DNA of 64,000 nt, from contig CAZIDL010000001.1 of assembly GCA_964537825.1 (NCBI GenBank), forward strand, positions 1 through 64,000, written 5' to 3'. Every line of letters begins with the position of its first letter. The first letter of the stretch is position 1. The notes under the pieces were generated by a model. That model was not told the origin of the DNA. It saw nothing but the letters and a program-made list of their open reading frames with translations, and did no database searches. The translations under genes and the position numbers were made by a program. Below, piece after piece: positions 8,094-16,353 of the stretch. The stretch is from CAZIDL01 sp964537825. Lineage in GTDB: Bacteria; Bacteroidota; Bacteroidia; Flavobacteriales_D; CAYVSK01.

Positions 8094-10055
8094 TCACTTG
8101 ATGATCACCCGGTTCAATGCTTGGTTGAATTCCTTTTTGGCTTCGATCAAACGGCTCTGTTCCCAAAGCAAACGCTCCTCCTCTTCTGGGTCCTCGACCT
8201 TGGTGAAGCGTTCCTGGAGCGCTTCGAGCATCGATTCGATCCGTTTTTCTTTTAGAGCGATGATCCCGTTGTCGACGATCTTCAGGAGCCGCTCGTCCTT
8301 ACCCGGAGGATAAACCCGCTTATCCCGCCATTTTGGGCTGATACGTTCCTTGCTGGTAGTGATGTGGACCGCGTACTCCTGAAGGGATGGGTCTTTCTCC
8401 AAAAGCAGTTCAAGCACGCGGGACGTTGGTACCGTTTCCCCTTCCAGTTCCCTGAAAAGCTCGAGCATCTGCTGATGCCGCGGCTCTTTCATTTCGATGC
8501 TGTCAGCATCGAGCTCGTTGAGGATATAGGTCGGCAAAGGGATCTCTTCGGTCTGCTCCTCTTCCTGCTCTTCGTAGCGCACGGTCACCTCAAGGGTCCT
8601 TTCGCTGTGTTCGATCATGAGCCGCATGAGCTCTTGCTCTTGCGGGATCGGGCCGACGGGGGCATGCGCTTGAGGCTGAGCTTTATGGACCGTCTCCTGG
8701 TCCTCGCTGATCGCGTTTTCCTCTTCTTCCCGCTCCCGGTGGCTTTTTAAGCGTTGTCTGCGGGCCTTGTTGACCTCCATGACGAGGGCCTGCTCGTCGA
8801 CGTCGAGGGTCTGGCTGCATTCGCGGATGTAAAAGGAACGAAGGATGTGGTCCGGGATGAGCGAGATGGAATCCGTGACGCCTTTGACCAGTTCGGCTTT
8901 TTTGACCGGGTCGTTCTTTGCTTGTTCGGCAGAGAGAGCCGCTTTGTAGCGGATCAGGTCCTGGGCTTTCTCGTCGAAATAATGCTTCAGGGTTTCCGGA
9001 TCGCGTTCTTTGCTAAAAGAATCCGGGTCCTCTCCTTCAGGCAGAAGAAGAACCTTTACGTTAAGGCCTTCCTCCAGGAAGAGGTCCAAACCCCGTTCCG
9101 TGGCCTTTTGTCCGGCCTCATCCCCATCGAAGAGGAGGGTGACGTTCTTCGTGAAGCGTTTGATGAGCCTCACTTGTTCCTTGGTGAGGGAAGTTCCGGA
9201 AGTGGCGGCCACGTTCTTGACGCCCGCCTGATGGAGAGCGATCACGTCCGTGTAGCCTTCCACCAGATAGCAGCGGTCCTCGTGGGCGATGACCTTCTTG
9301 GCCTGGAAGAGCCCGTATAGGACCTTGCTCTTGTTGTAGATCGGACTTTCGGGCGAATTGAGGTATTTGGGAGCTTTTTGGTCTTCCCGGAGAAGGCGAC
9401 CCCCAAAGCCCACGGTGCGGCCTGTTATATCCTGTATCGGGAACATGACGCGTTCCCGGAAGAAGTCGAAACGTTTCTCTTTTTCCTCGTTCACCTTGGT
9501 CAGGCCGGTCTTTTGAAGAAAATCCAGCTTGTAGCCTTTATCCAGGGCGGTCCGGGTGAACTGATCCCAGCTTTTCGGGGCGTAGCCGAGCCCGAACGCC
9601 TCGATGGTGTCGTCGTCAAAACCCCGCTCTCGGAAGTACTGAAGGCCTACCGAGCGCCCTTCGTCCGTTTCTCGTAGTTGTTCGCGGAAATAACGCTCAG
9701 CGAACTCGGTCACGATGAAAAGCGCTTCTTTTTCCTGCTGTTCCTGCTGCTGTGCTTCATCGTTCTCCTCGGGAATGCTGATGTTGTAGCGTTTGGCCAG
9801 AAAGCGCAGTGCTTCCGGATAGCTGAGCTGTTCGTGCTCCATCAGGAAAGTGACCACACTTCCCCCTTTCCCTGAACTGAAGTCTTTGAAGATCTGCTTG
9901 GACGGAGAGACCATGAACGAAGGAGTGCGCTCATTGGTGAAGGGGCTAAGTGCTTTATAATCCGATCCGGCCTTCTTCAAGGGGACGAAATCCTCCACGA
10001 CCTCCTCGATACGGGCGGTCTCCATGATCTCTGCGATGGTCTCCTTCGGGATCAT
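8094..10055 (-). CDS. dnaG: DNA primase
   Basis: Synthesises RNA primers for the replication fork. The 653-residue protein has the N-terminal primase domain, a TOPRIM catalytic core (VEGYTDVIALHQAG, then LLFDGDEAGQKA near residue 305) and a C-terminal helicase-binding region from about 430 on. The N-terminal region normally forms a CHC2 zinc ribbon, but the four ligand positions are Ser37, Thr40, Asp58 and Ser61, so zinc cannot bind in the usual way. As I recall, flavobacterial primases share this loss. An upstream -7 element at 10068-10075 supports the ATG at 10055. Confidence 0.96.
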   Translation of the reverse strand: MIPKETIAEIMETARIEEVVEDFVPLKKAGSDYKALSPFTNERTPSFMVSPSKQIFKDFSSGKGGSVVTFLMEHEQLSYPEALRFLAKRYNISIPEENDEAQQQEQQEKEALFIVTEFAERYFREQLRETDEGRSVGLQYFRERGFDDDTIEAFGLGYAPKSWDQFTRTALDKGYKLDFLQKTGLTKVNEEKEKRFDFFRERVMFPIQDITGRTVGFGGRLLREDQKAPKYLNSPESPIYNKSKVLYGLFQAKKVIAHEDRCYLVEGYTDVIALHQAGVKNVAATSGTSLTKEQVRLIKRFTKNVTLLFDGDEAGQKATERGLDLFLEEGLNVKVLLLPEGEDPDSFSKERDPETLKHYFDEKAQDLIRYKAALSAEQAKNDPVKKAELVKGVTDSISLIPDHILRSFYIRECSQTLDVDEQALVMEVNKARRQRLKSHREREEEENAISEDQETVHKAQPQAHAPVGPIPQEQELMRLMIEHSERTLEVTVRYEEQEEEQTEEIPLPTYILNELDADSIEMKEPRHQQMLELFRELEGETVPTSRVLELLLEKDPSLQEYAVHITTSKERISPKWRDKRVYPPGKDERLLKIVDNGIIALKEKRIESMLEALQERFTKVEDPEEEERLLWEQSRLIEAKKEFNQALNRVIIK

Positions 10056-10067
10056 AAGCGGTCCTTA

Positions 10068-10075
10068 CGAAGGTA
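10068..10075 (-). promoter_or_regulatory. -7 promoter element TACCTTCG of dnaG
   Basis: A minus-strand match to TAnnTTyG, 12 nt upstream of the dnaG ATG, implying a very short 5' leader. Confidence 0.5.
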
Positions 10076-10110
10076 AAAGAGAAAGGCTGAAGGGGGCCGA
10101 AGGGAATGGG

Positions 10111-10545
10111 TTACTTCTCTTCCGTGTGATCGAACTGTTCGGTCCGGATGAGGTCCCCGTTCTTCTCGTAGTATTTCCAGGTACCGGTCCGCTCGCCGTG
10201 ATGATATTGTCCCTCGTAGCGGATCTTGCCGTTCCTGTACCAGGTCTTGTAAAAACCGTGGCGTTTTCCGTTCCTGAAGCGGAGCTCGCTTTTTATGGAG
10301 CCGTCCTTGTACCAGGAAGTCCACACGCCGTGGCGTTCTCCATTGCGGTATTGGCCTGTCAGCTTTTTGTTACCGTTGGGATAATGAACGACTTCTTGCT
10401 TTTCGGAGGTCTTCTCCAGGATCGAGTCATTACCCGCCCGCTGATCATGCTTCTTGGGGCTGCTCGTTCCATCCCCTTTCTCAGGGTTGGCGCATCCGAG
10501 GGTCAGAAGGGCCAAGACCGGAAGGAGGGACCTGAAGCGTAACAT
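10111..10545 (-). CDS. MORN-repeat lipoprotein (YwqK-like)
   Basis: A 144-residue exported lipoprotein: a short signal sequence ends in the lipobox LTLGC near residue 19. The rest contains consecutive MORN-type repeats, each with a G-x-W or Y-x-x-G core (YPNGNKKLTGQYRNGERHG, then WYKDGSIKSELRFRNGKRHG, and so on). Such proteins are often labelled YwqK toxin-antitoxin antitoxin; nothing here supports a toxin-antitoxin role. It follows the polyprenyl synthase gene by 8 nt, so the two probably share a transcript. Confidence 0.85.
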   Translation of the reverse strand: MLRFRSLLPVLALLTLGCANPEKGDGTSSPKKHDQRAGNDSILEKTSEKQEVVHYPNGNKKLTGQYRNGERHGVWTSWYKDGSIKSELRFRNGKRHGFYKTWYRNGKIRYEGQYHHGERTGTWKYYEKNGDLIRTEQFDHTEEK

Positions 10546-10553
10546 TCCTACCG

Positions 10554-11528
10554 CTACTTACTGCGTTCGGTGGTATAAATGACCAGGCCTTCGAGAGCCC
10601 GACGCGCTTCGTTATCGGGTAAAGAATACAGTTCCTCAAGGGCTTTTTGTTTAAAGCGCTCCATTTGTTCCCGGGCGTAATCCAGTCCGCCGTTCGATCG
10701 GACGGTATCGATCACTTCCTCCACCATCTTGCGGTCCTTGTTCCGTTTCTTGATCACCTTGCTGAGCCGCCGCTTGGTCTTCTTATCCGAATGGGCCAAT
10801 GTGTGGATCAAGGGAAGGGTCAGTTTGCGCTCCTGGATGTCCACGCCGGTAGCTTTCCCCGTATCCATCCCGTCCCCGTAATCGAAGAGGTCGTCCTTGA
10901 TCTGAAAGGCCATGCCTACGGATTCGCCGAAGGATCGCATCTTTTCGCGTTCCTCTTCGGAAGCCCCGGTCGAATAAGCACCGGCCTCGCAGCAAGCGGA
11001 GATCAGGGAAGCGGTCTTGTGTCCGATCACCTGGTAATAAGTCTCTTCGTTAAGGTTCAGGAGCCGCGCTTTTTCCATTTGTAAGAGCTCTCCTTCGCTC
11101 ATGCGCTCCACCGCACGAGAAACGATCCGTAGAAGCTCTGGCTGATCGTTCTCCACCGAGGTGAGCAATCCCCGGGAAAGCAGATAATCACCTACGAGTA
11201 CGGCGATCTTGTTCTTCCAAAGTGCGTTAAGCGAAAAGTAGCCCCTGCGTTCATTGGCATCGTCCACCACGTCATCGTGTACGAGCGTGGCCGTATGCAA
11301 CAGTTCGATGAGCGAGGCAGCCGTATAGGCGCCGTCCTTGACTTCCCCGAAGACCTTTCCGGAAAGGAAAACGAACATGGGCCGCATCTGCTTCCCCTTT
11401 CGCTTGACGATGTAATGGGTGATCTTATTGAGGAGCGGCACTTCGCTCTTCATCGACTCCCGGAAGTGGGCCTCGAATGTGTTGAGCTCCTCCTGAACGG
11501 GGGCTTTTATTTCCTGAACGGACTGCAT
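10554..11528 (-). CDS. Polyprenyl diphosphate synthase (IspB-type)
   Basis: A trans-prenyltransferase that condenses isopentenyl diphosphate onto allylic primers, probably to make the quinone side chain. The 324-residue protein has both aspartate-rich motifs: HDDVVDDANERRG near residue 88 and QIKDDLFDYGD near 210, plus the KRKGKQMRP and GHKTASL motifs. Chain length cannot be read with confidence; the family includes octaprenyl synthase IspB. It is the first gene of a two-gene unit with the MORN lipoprotein. Confidence 0.9.
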   Translation of the reverse strand: MQSVQEIKAPVQEELNTFEAHFRESMKSEVPLLNKITHYIVKRKGKQMRPMFVFLSGKVFGEVKDGAYTAASLIELLHTATLVHDDVVDDANERRGYFSLNALWKNKIAVLVGDYLLSRGLLTSVENDQPELLRIVSRAVERMSEGELLQMEKARLLNLNEETYYQVIGHKTASLISACCEAGAYSTGASEEEREKMRSFGESVGMAFQIKDDLFDYGDGMDTGKATGVDIQERKLTLPLIHTLAHSDKKTKRRLSKVIKKRNKDRKMVEEVIDTVRSNGGLDYAREQMERFKQKALEELYSLPDNEARRALEGLVIYTTERSK

Positions 11529-11541
11529 GGAGAAGGGCTCA

Positions 11542-11549
11542 CAAAAATA
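11542..11549 (-). promoter_or_regulatory. -7 promoter element TATTTTTG of the polyprenyl synthase gene
   Basis: An exact minus-strand TAnnTTTG match, 13 nt upstream of the ATG at 11528. Confidence 0.5.
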
Positions 11550-11578
11550 CGGAACTTGCTATTAGGTGCTTTCCCGGT

Positions 11579-12637
11579 TCAAGCACTGGCCTTTTTAGCT
11601 TGGTTCTTGTTCGCAAGCTGCCCGCAAGCAGCGTCGATGTCCTTGCCCCGGCTTCGTCGAACGTTCACGATGATCCCACGATCTTCGAGGATCCGAACGA
11701 AGCGTTCGAACTTCTTTCGCGAGGCCTGTTCCAGATATCCTCCATCGATCGGGTTGTATTCGATGATGTTCACCTTGCTCGGCACTTCCTCACAGAAAGC
11801 GATCAGATCTTCAGCGTCCTCCGGTTCATCGTTGAGGTCCTTGAAGACGATGAACTCCAAAGTGATCCGTTTGCCGGTCCGTTCATTGAAATGCTTGAGT
11901 GCGCGTTTAAGAGATGCCAGATCGTTGCTACGGTTGATCCCCATGATCTGTGAGCGCTTCTCATCGCGGGCGGCATGGAGGGAAAGGGCCAATTCGAACC
12001 GGACCTCTTGCTCGGCCAGTTTTTCGATCATCTTGGCGATCCCCACCGTGGAGACGGTGATCCGACGAGGGGACATGCCCAGCCCATTATCGTCGCAGAT
12101 GCGGTCGATCGAGGCGAGCACTTCCCTTTGATTGAGGAGTGGCTCCCCCATCCCCATGTAAACGATGTTCGTAAGGCCCCTTCCATAATTCGCCCGGGCC
12201 TGTCGATCGAGTTCCACCACCTGATCAAAGATCTCATGGGCCTTGAGGTTCCGCTCCTTCTTGAGCGCTGCTGTCGCACAGAACTCGCAAGCGAGCGCAC
12301 ACCCCACTTGCGAGCTCACACAAGCCGTCATCCGTTCTTCCTGTGGGATCAGCACGCCTTCTACCACATGCCCGTCATATAGCTCGAACGCGTTCTTGAT
12401 GGTTCCGTCCTCGCTAGCTTGTACGTCAGACGCCTGTAGCTTTTCGAGCCGGAATTCAGCCTCCAGCTTTTCGCGGAGAGAAAGGGAAAGGTTGGTCATC
12501 TCGCCAAAGGAGGCGGTCTGTTTCTGCCAAAGCCATTCCTCGAGTTGCTTCGCACGAAAAGCCTTTTCCCCGGCTTCTTCGAGGAAGTGCCGGAGGTCTT
12601 CCTTACTCAGTTCCCGGATCTCTTTCTTTTCGGCCAT
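11579..12637 (-). CDS. rlmN: Dual-specificity rRNA/tRNA adenine-C2 methyltransferase RlmN
   Basis: A radical-SAM enzyme that methylates A2503 of 23S rRNA and A37 of some tRNAs. The 352-residue protein shows the RlmN-type CX3CX2C cluster motif in ALACEFCATA and the substrate/SAM-binding stretch YMGMGEPLLN. The frame is open another 51 codons upstream, but the -7 element TACCTTTG at 12643-12650 lies 5 nt before the ATG at 12637, which fixes the start as MAEKKEIREL. Confidence 0.95.
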   Translation of the reverse strand: MAEKKEIRELSKEDLRHFLEEAGEKAFRAKQLEEWLWQKQTASFGEMTNLSLSLREKLEAEFRLEKLQASDVQASEDGTIKNAFELYDGHVVEGVLIPQEERMTACVSSQVGCALACEFCATAALKKERNLKAHEIFDQVVELDRQARANYGRGLTNIVYMGMGEPLLNQREVLASIDRICDDNGLGMSPRRITVSTVGIAKMIEKLAEQEVRFELALSLHAARDEKRSQIMGINRSNDLASLKRALKHFNERTGKRITLEFIVFKDLNDEPEDAEDLIAFCEEVPSKVNIIEYNPIDGGYLEQASRKKFERFVRILEDRGIIVNVRRSRGKDIDAACGQLANKNQAKKASA

Positions 12638-12642
12638 CCTAT

Positions 12643-12650
12643 CAAAGGTA
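12643..12650 (-). promoter_or_regulatory. -7 promoter element TACCTTTG of rlmN
   Basis: An exact consensus match on the minus strand, separated from the rlmN ATG by only 5 nt. It predicts a leaderless mRNA and excludes the longer reading frame. Confidence 0.6.
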
Positions 12651-12665
12651 GCGGATCCCAAACGG

Positions 12666-13343
12666 TCATCGTTCCTGAAGGAGGGCCGCCCCGATCTCCA
12701 TATCCAACCGTTCCGTGATCTTGATGTTCCCGCCGTCCCCTTCCACCAAATGGATCGCTTCACCATAGCTTTCCATGACGGTAGCTTCATCGGTGAATTT
12801 CCTCGCGTAAGGAGCTTCCATCGCTCTCTTCAATTTGCTCAGCTCGAAGCATTGAGGGGTTTGGACCGCCCTGAACCCGGACCGGTCAACGGCTCGGCTC
12901 GTTCCATCGGGTGCTACGCGCCTGATGCTCTCACGGAGGGGGGTGCTCGGTACTGCGTTCCCCTGGGATGCGGCTTCTTTCATTACTCGCTCTATGAGCT
13001 CTGGAGCGACCAGTGGGCGGACAGCATCGTGCACGGCCACGACTGCGTTCGCACGGTCAGGCAATGCATCCAATCCGTTCTTCACGGAATGAAATCGTTC
13101 TTCTCCCCCCTTTACGAGCTCCGGCGGGTCTTGCATCGGATGGGCTCGAAGGGTCCGCTCCCAGTCCCTGAAATTTTCGGGGTGCAATACCAAAAGGATC
13201 CGCTTCCACCGAAGGGCCTCCTGAAAGGCTTTCAGGGTCCGTATCAGAACGGGAACCCCGACCAGCTCCTGGAATTGCTTGGGAAGCGTACCACCGAATC
13301 GTTCGCCCTTTCCGCCTGCGACTATGAGGGCGTAGCGTTCCAC
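12666..13343 (-). CDS. ispD: 2-C-methyl-D-erythritol 4-phosphate cytidylyltransferase
   Basis: Third step of the MEP pathway to isopentenyl diphosphate: transfers CMP to methylerythritol phosphate. The 225-residue protein begins with the nucleotidyltransferase signature VAGGKGERFGGTLPKQF, followed by VHDAVRPLV near residue 105 and a TDEATVME segment near 180. It starts 4 nt after queA and is probably co-transcribed with it. Its product feeds the prenyl synthases encoded on both sides. Confidence 0.94.
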   Translation of the reverse strand: MERYALIVAGGKGERFGGTLPKQFQELVGVPVLIRTLKAFQEALRWKRILLVLHPENFRDWERTLRAHPMQDPPELVKGGEERFHSVKNGLDALPDRANAVVAVHDAVRPLVAPELIERVMKEAASQGNAVPSTPLRESIRRVAPDGTSRAVDRSGFRAVQTPQCFELSKLKRAMEAPYARKFTDEATVMESYGEAIHLVEGDGGNIKITERLDMEIGAALLQER

Positions 13344-13347
13344 CTCA

Positions 13348-14442
13348 TTAAATGATCAGCATGGCATCCCCGTAAGAAAAGAAGCGATATTCGTTCTTGA
13401 TCGCTTCCTGATAAGCTTCCATGATGAGGTCATAGCCTCCGAAAGCCGCCACCATCATAAGAAGGGTGGACTTGGGAAGATGGAAGTTCGTGATCATCGA
13501 ATCAGCGATGCTGAACTCGTAAGGTGGAAAGATGAACTTGTTCGTCCAGCCGGAATAGGGCTTGAGCTCCCCTTCGGTCGATACGGAGGTTTCGACCGCA
13601 CGCATAACCGTTGTGCCTACAGCGCAAACACGATTTTGGTTTTTCTTGGAGGTGTTCACGGTCTCAGCCGCACTTTCGGGGATCTCGATCTTTTCCGAGT
13701 CCATCTTGTGTTTCGTGAGATCCTCCACCTCCACAGGACGGAAGGTTCCCAGGCCAATGTGGAGCGTAACCTCTGGAAAGCTTACTCCAGCGATCTCGAG
13801 GCGTTTCATCAGCTCACGGCTGAAGTGAAGGCCGGCGGTCGGAGCAGCGACGGCCCCTTCCTTTTTGGCATAGATGGTCTGATACCGTTCGGCATCCTTC
13901 TTTTCCACTTCGCGCTTAATGTACTTTGGAAGCGGGGTCTGACCAAGTTTGAGGATCTTGTCTTTGAAATCCTCATAAGACCCTTCATGAAGGAAGCGAA
14001 GCGTGCGTCCTCTGGAAGTGGTGTTATCGATCACTTCCGCAACGAGTTCGTCGTTCTCCCCGAAGTAGAGCTTATTACCGATCCGGATCTTCCGAGCGGG
14101 ATCGACGAGCACATCCCATAAGAGGCTTTCCTTGTTGAGCTCGCGAAGGAGAAAGACCTCGATGCGAGCCCCGGTTTTTTCCTTATTCCCGTATAGACGG
14201 GCCGGAAAGACCTTCGTGTTATTGAGGATCATGCTGTCCCCTTCGTCGAAATAATCAAGCACGTCCTTGAAGTTCTTGTGCTCGATGGTCTCATTCTTCC
14301 GATCCACCACCATCAGCCGGGACTCATCGCGGTTTTTAGGGGGGTATTGGGCAATGAGCTCCTGAGGGAGGTTGAAATCGAATTGAGAAAGCTTCATCGG
14401 GCCTTGGACGTTTCGGATGGGGTCTGTCGCCGTTTTCGCCAT
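13348..14442 (-). CDS. queA: S-adenosylmethionine:tRNA ribosyltransferase-isomerase
   Basis: Transfers and isomerises the ribosyl part of SAM onto 7-aminomethyl-7-deazaguanine in tRNA during queuosine synthesis. Family signatures include DESRLMVVDR, LNNTKVFPARLYG, GAVAAPTAGLHFS and the C-terminal YRFFSYGDAMLI. Two starts are possible: ATG 14442, 9 nt from a TAAATTCG element, or ATG 14397 (MKLSQFDFNLP), which matches the usual N-terminus of relatives. The first fits the short-leader pattern of neighbouring genes; the second is equally defensible. Confidence 0.95.
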   Translation of the reverse strand: MAKTATDPIRNVQGPMKLSQFDFNLPQELIAQYPPKNRDESRLMVVDRKNETIEHKNFKDVLDYFDEGDSMILNNTKVFPARLYGNKEKTGARIEVFLLRELNKESLLWDVLVDPARKIRIGNKLYFGENDELVAEVIDNTTSRGRTLRFLHEGSYEDFKDKILKLGQTPLPKYIKREVEKKDAERYQTIYAKKEGAVAAPTAGLHFSRELMKRLEIAGVSFPEVTLHIGLGTFRPVEVEDLTKHKMDSEKIEIPESAAETVNTSKKNQNRVCAVGTTVMRAVETSVSTEGELKPYSGWTNKFIFPPYEFSIADSMITNFHLPKSTLLMMVAAFGGYDLIMEAYQEAIKNEYRFFSYGDAMLII

Positions 14443-14451
14443 AAGTGAGCA

Positions 14452-14459
14452 CGAATTTA
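14452..14459 (-). promoter_or_regulatory. -7 promoter element TAAATTCG of queA
   Basis: A minus-strand TAnnTTyG match, 9 nt upstream of ATG 14442 and 54 nt upstream of ATG 14397. Confidence 0.45.
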
Positions 14460-14475
14460 AAGGATCTGTTCCACC

Positions 14476-15207
14476 TTATTTCCCGCTTCCCGGATCCTTA
14501 GCTGGGTCCGGGAATGCTCGAAAGGTCTTGCGAAGCTCGTCGATCGTGTGGGCATCTTCCACACGATATTTCCCGATCGCTGTTCGGCGAAGGGAGCTCA
14601 AGTAGGCCCCGCACTTGGTTTCATCTCCGATGTCCCTTGCCAGGGAGCGAATGTAGGTCCCTTTGCTGCAACGGATCCGAAGGGTCGATTCCGGTATTTC
14701 CAGCTTCTCGATCCGGAGCTGGTGAACTTCGACCTTCCTTGCTGCCAATTTGGGGTCGTTGCCTTTCCGGGCCTCTTCGTAGGCTCGCTTCCCGTTGATC
14801 CGGACCGCCGAATGAGCCGGAGGGGTCTGTTCGATGGAACCTTTGAACTTCTCCAAGATTTGCTCGATCTTATCCCGATCCAGCCCTTCGGTAGAATGTT
14901 CTGAGACGATCTCGGTCTCTGCATCGTGGGAGGCCGTCCGGTATCCGAAGTGAAGGGTGCCTTCGTATTCCTTTTCCGCTTCCTGGAATTCGTGGATCCG
15001 CTTCGTCATAGGGCCGCTGCACAGGATCAATAAACCCGTTGCCATGGGATCCAGGGTGCCCGCATGGCCGACCTTCAGTTTTTTCACCCCATAAGCCTTT
15101 TTGAGCAAATGCCGCAGTTCGGCCACGACATCGAAGGAGGTCCAACCCTTGGGCTTATCGACCAGAAAATAGCTTCCGTTCTTGATCGGGTCGAACCTTT
15201 GTTCCAT
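14476..15207 (-). CDS. truB: tRNA pseudouridine(55) synthase
   Basis: Makes pseudouridine 55 in the T-loop of nearly all tRNAs. The 243-residue protein starts at the ATG at 15207, which overlaps the uppP stop codon by one base (TGATG), typical of translational coupling. The catalytic Asp is in VGHAGTLDPMATGLL near residue 53. FLVDKPKGWTSFD opens the fold, and RCSKGTYIRSLARDIG is the conserved late motif. The longer open frame upstream lies inside uppP and is not used. Confidence 0.95.
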   Translation of the reverse strand: MEQRFDPIKNGSYFLVDKPKGWTSFDVVAELRHLLKKAYGVKKLKVGHAGTLDPMATGLLILCSGPMTKRIHEFQEAEKEYEGTLHFGYRTASHDAETEIVSEHSTEGLDRDKIEQILEKFKGSIEQTPPAHSAVRINGKRAYEEARKGNDPKLAARKVEVHQLRIEKLEIPESTLRIRCSKGTYIRSLARDIGDETKCGAYLSSLRRTAIGKYRVEDAHTIDELRKTFRAFPDPAKDPGSGK

Positions 15208-16001
15208 CAGCTCATCGTCGCTCCCAATGTGATCGCTAAGATCCCGATGATCGTGCAGTACAAGGCGAAAGCGTTCAAACGGGCCCTCGCCACGATCCGG
15301 AGCATCCACTTGCAGGCCAGGACGCCTGAAATGAACGCTGCTGCAAATCCTATAACGAGTGGCAGGATGGCAATGTTCGATCCTCCCTGCTCCAAGAACT
15401 CCAGGATGTCCAGGAGCATGACCCCTATGATGGGAGGGAGGACCATCAGAAAGGAGAATTCTGCGGCCCGCTCCCGTCCGACATTGAGCAGAAGGGCTGT
15501 GGATATGGTCGCCCCGGAGCGCGAGATCCCGGGCATGACGGCAAATGCTTGGGCAAATCCGATCAAGAGGGCACTGGCATAGCTCACTTCTTTCTTTCCG
15601 TAGCTGGCCCTGTTGCTAAGAAAGAGCAAGAGGCCGGTGATCAGAAGCATGCTTCCGATCAAAACGGGACGGCCGGTGAAGAAGGCTTCGACCTCTTCTT
15701 TGAAAAAGACCCCTAGCAACCCGATCGGTAGCATGGATATGAGGAGCTTAAGGGCGTAACGACGCTCCCCGTGAGGTCCTCCGTGCCAAGTGTTCCGGAA
15801 TAGGGACGCGATCCTTTGCCGGAATACGAATATGGTGCTCAAAGCCGTGGCCCCGTGAACGATGGTGGCGAAGAGGAGGGGATCCTTGGATTCGATGCCG
15901 AGAAGGCTCTCCCCAAGCTCCAAGTGGCCGCTGCTGCTGACCGGAAGGAATTCGGTAAGCCCCTGAATGATACCGAGAAGGAGCGCTTCGAGATATCCCA
16001 T
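15207..16001 (-). CDS. uppP: Undecaprenyl-diphosphatase UppP (BacA)
   Basis: An integral membrane phosphatase that recycles undecaprenyl pyrophosphate for peptidoglycan and O-antigen synthesis and confers bacitracin tolerance. The 264-residue protein has several transmembrane helices and both catalytic motifs: GLTEFLPVSSSGHLELGE near the N-terminus and MPGISRSGATI near residue 155. It is the first partner of the uppP-truB overlap. Confidence 0.95.
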   Translation of the reverse strand: MGYLEALLLGIIQGLTEFLPVSSSGHLELGESLLGIESKDPLLFATIVHGATALSTIFVFRQRIASLFRNTWHGGPHGERRYALKLLISMLPIGLLGVFFKEEVEAFFTGRPVLIGSMLLITGLLLFLSNRASYGKKEVSYASALLIGFAQAFAVMPGISRSGATISTALLLNVGRERAAEFSFLMVLPPIIGVMLLDILEFLEQGGSNIAILPLVIGFAAAFISGVLACKWMLRIVARARLNAFALYCTIIGILAITLGATMS

Positions 16002-16038
16002 GTGAAAAAAAGCTATAAAGGAAAAGGAAGGGCTTCGA

Positions 16039-16335
16039 TCAAGCTTTTCCGTTATCCTCCTCTTCGGCCTTGGTCACTTCTTCGCTCACACTTTCCGGAG
16101 GTCTTTTGAGGATGGCAACGATAACGGTGGCATAGCCGAGGAGTACGACGAGGGGCGCGAGCGTGATCCGCCGGAAGCTGAAAAGCTCTTCCCCATTGAA
16201 CTTGGAGGGATCGTTGTCACCCCCGCCGATCATAAGAAGGAATCCAATGAATACGAGCGCAACACCGATCGCCAGGAACATGTAGTTCCGGCCCGTGAAT
16301 GGAAATTCTTTGCGTTGTTCCTCTCGATCGGCCAT
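16039..16335 (-). CDS. DUF3098 family small membrane protein
   Basis: A 98-residue protein with two predicted membrane helices (FLAIGVALVFIGFLLMIG near 19-36 and LAPLVVLLGYATVIVAIL near 60-77) joined by a polar loop. It matches the Bacteroidota family DUF3098, which commonly sits beside ftsX and uppP as here; its function is not known to me. A TAACTTTG element lies 5 nt before the ATG. Confidence 0.85.
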   Translation of the reverse strand: MADREEQRKEFPFTGRNYMFLAIGVALVFIGFLLMIGGGDNDPSKFNGEELFSFRRITLAPLVVLLGYATVIVAILKRPPESVSEEVTKAEEEDNGKA

Positions 16336-16340
16336 GGGTC

Positions 16341-16348
16341 CAAAGTTA
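16341..16348 (-). promoter_or_regulatory. -7 promoter element TAACTTTG of the DUF3098 gene
   Basis: An exact minus-strand consensus, 5 nt before ATG 16335. It lies in the 18-nt gap after ftsX, so DUF3098-uppP-truB can be transcribed independently of ftsX. Confidence 0.55.
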
Positions 16349-16353
16349 AAAGC

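Noticed and set aside
8754..9320. A 188-codon plus-strand frame inside dnaG
   Set aside because: Antisense to the conserved TOPRIM region of the primase; no independent support.
10111..10545. Annotation of the MORN lipoprotein as a toxin-antitoxin antitoxin
   Set aside because: The YwqK label is common for such repeats, but no toxin gene is adjacent and the protein is an exported lipoprotein.
12243..13355. A 370-codon plus-strand open frame over rlmN and ispD
   Set aside because: Both minus-strand genes have full catalytic motifs, and the plus frame runs across their boundary without homology.
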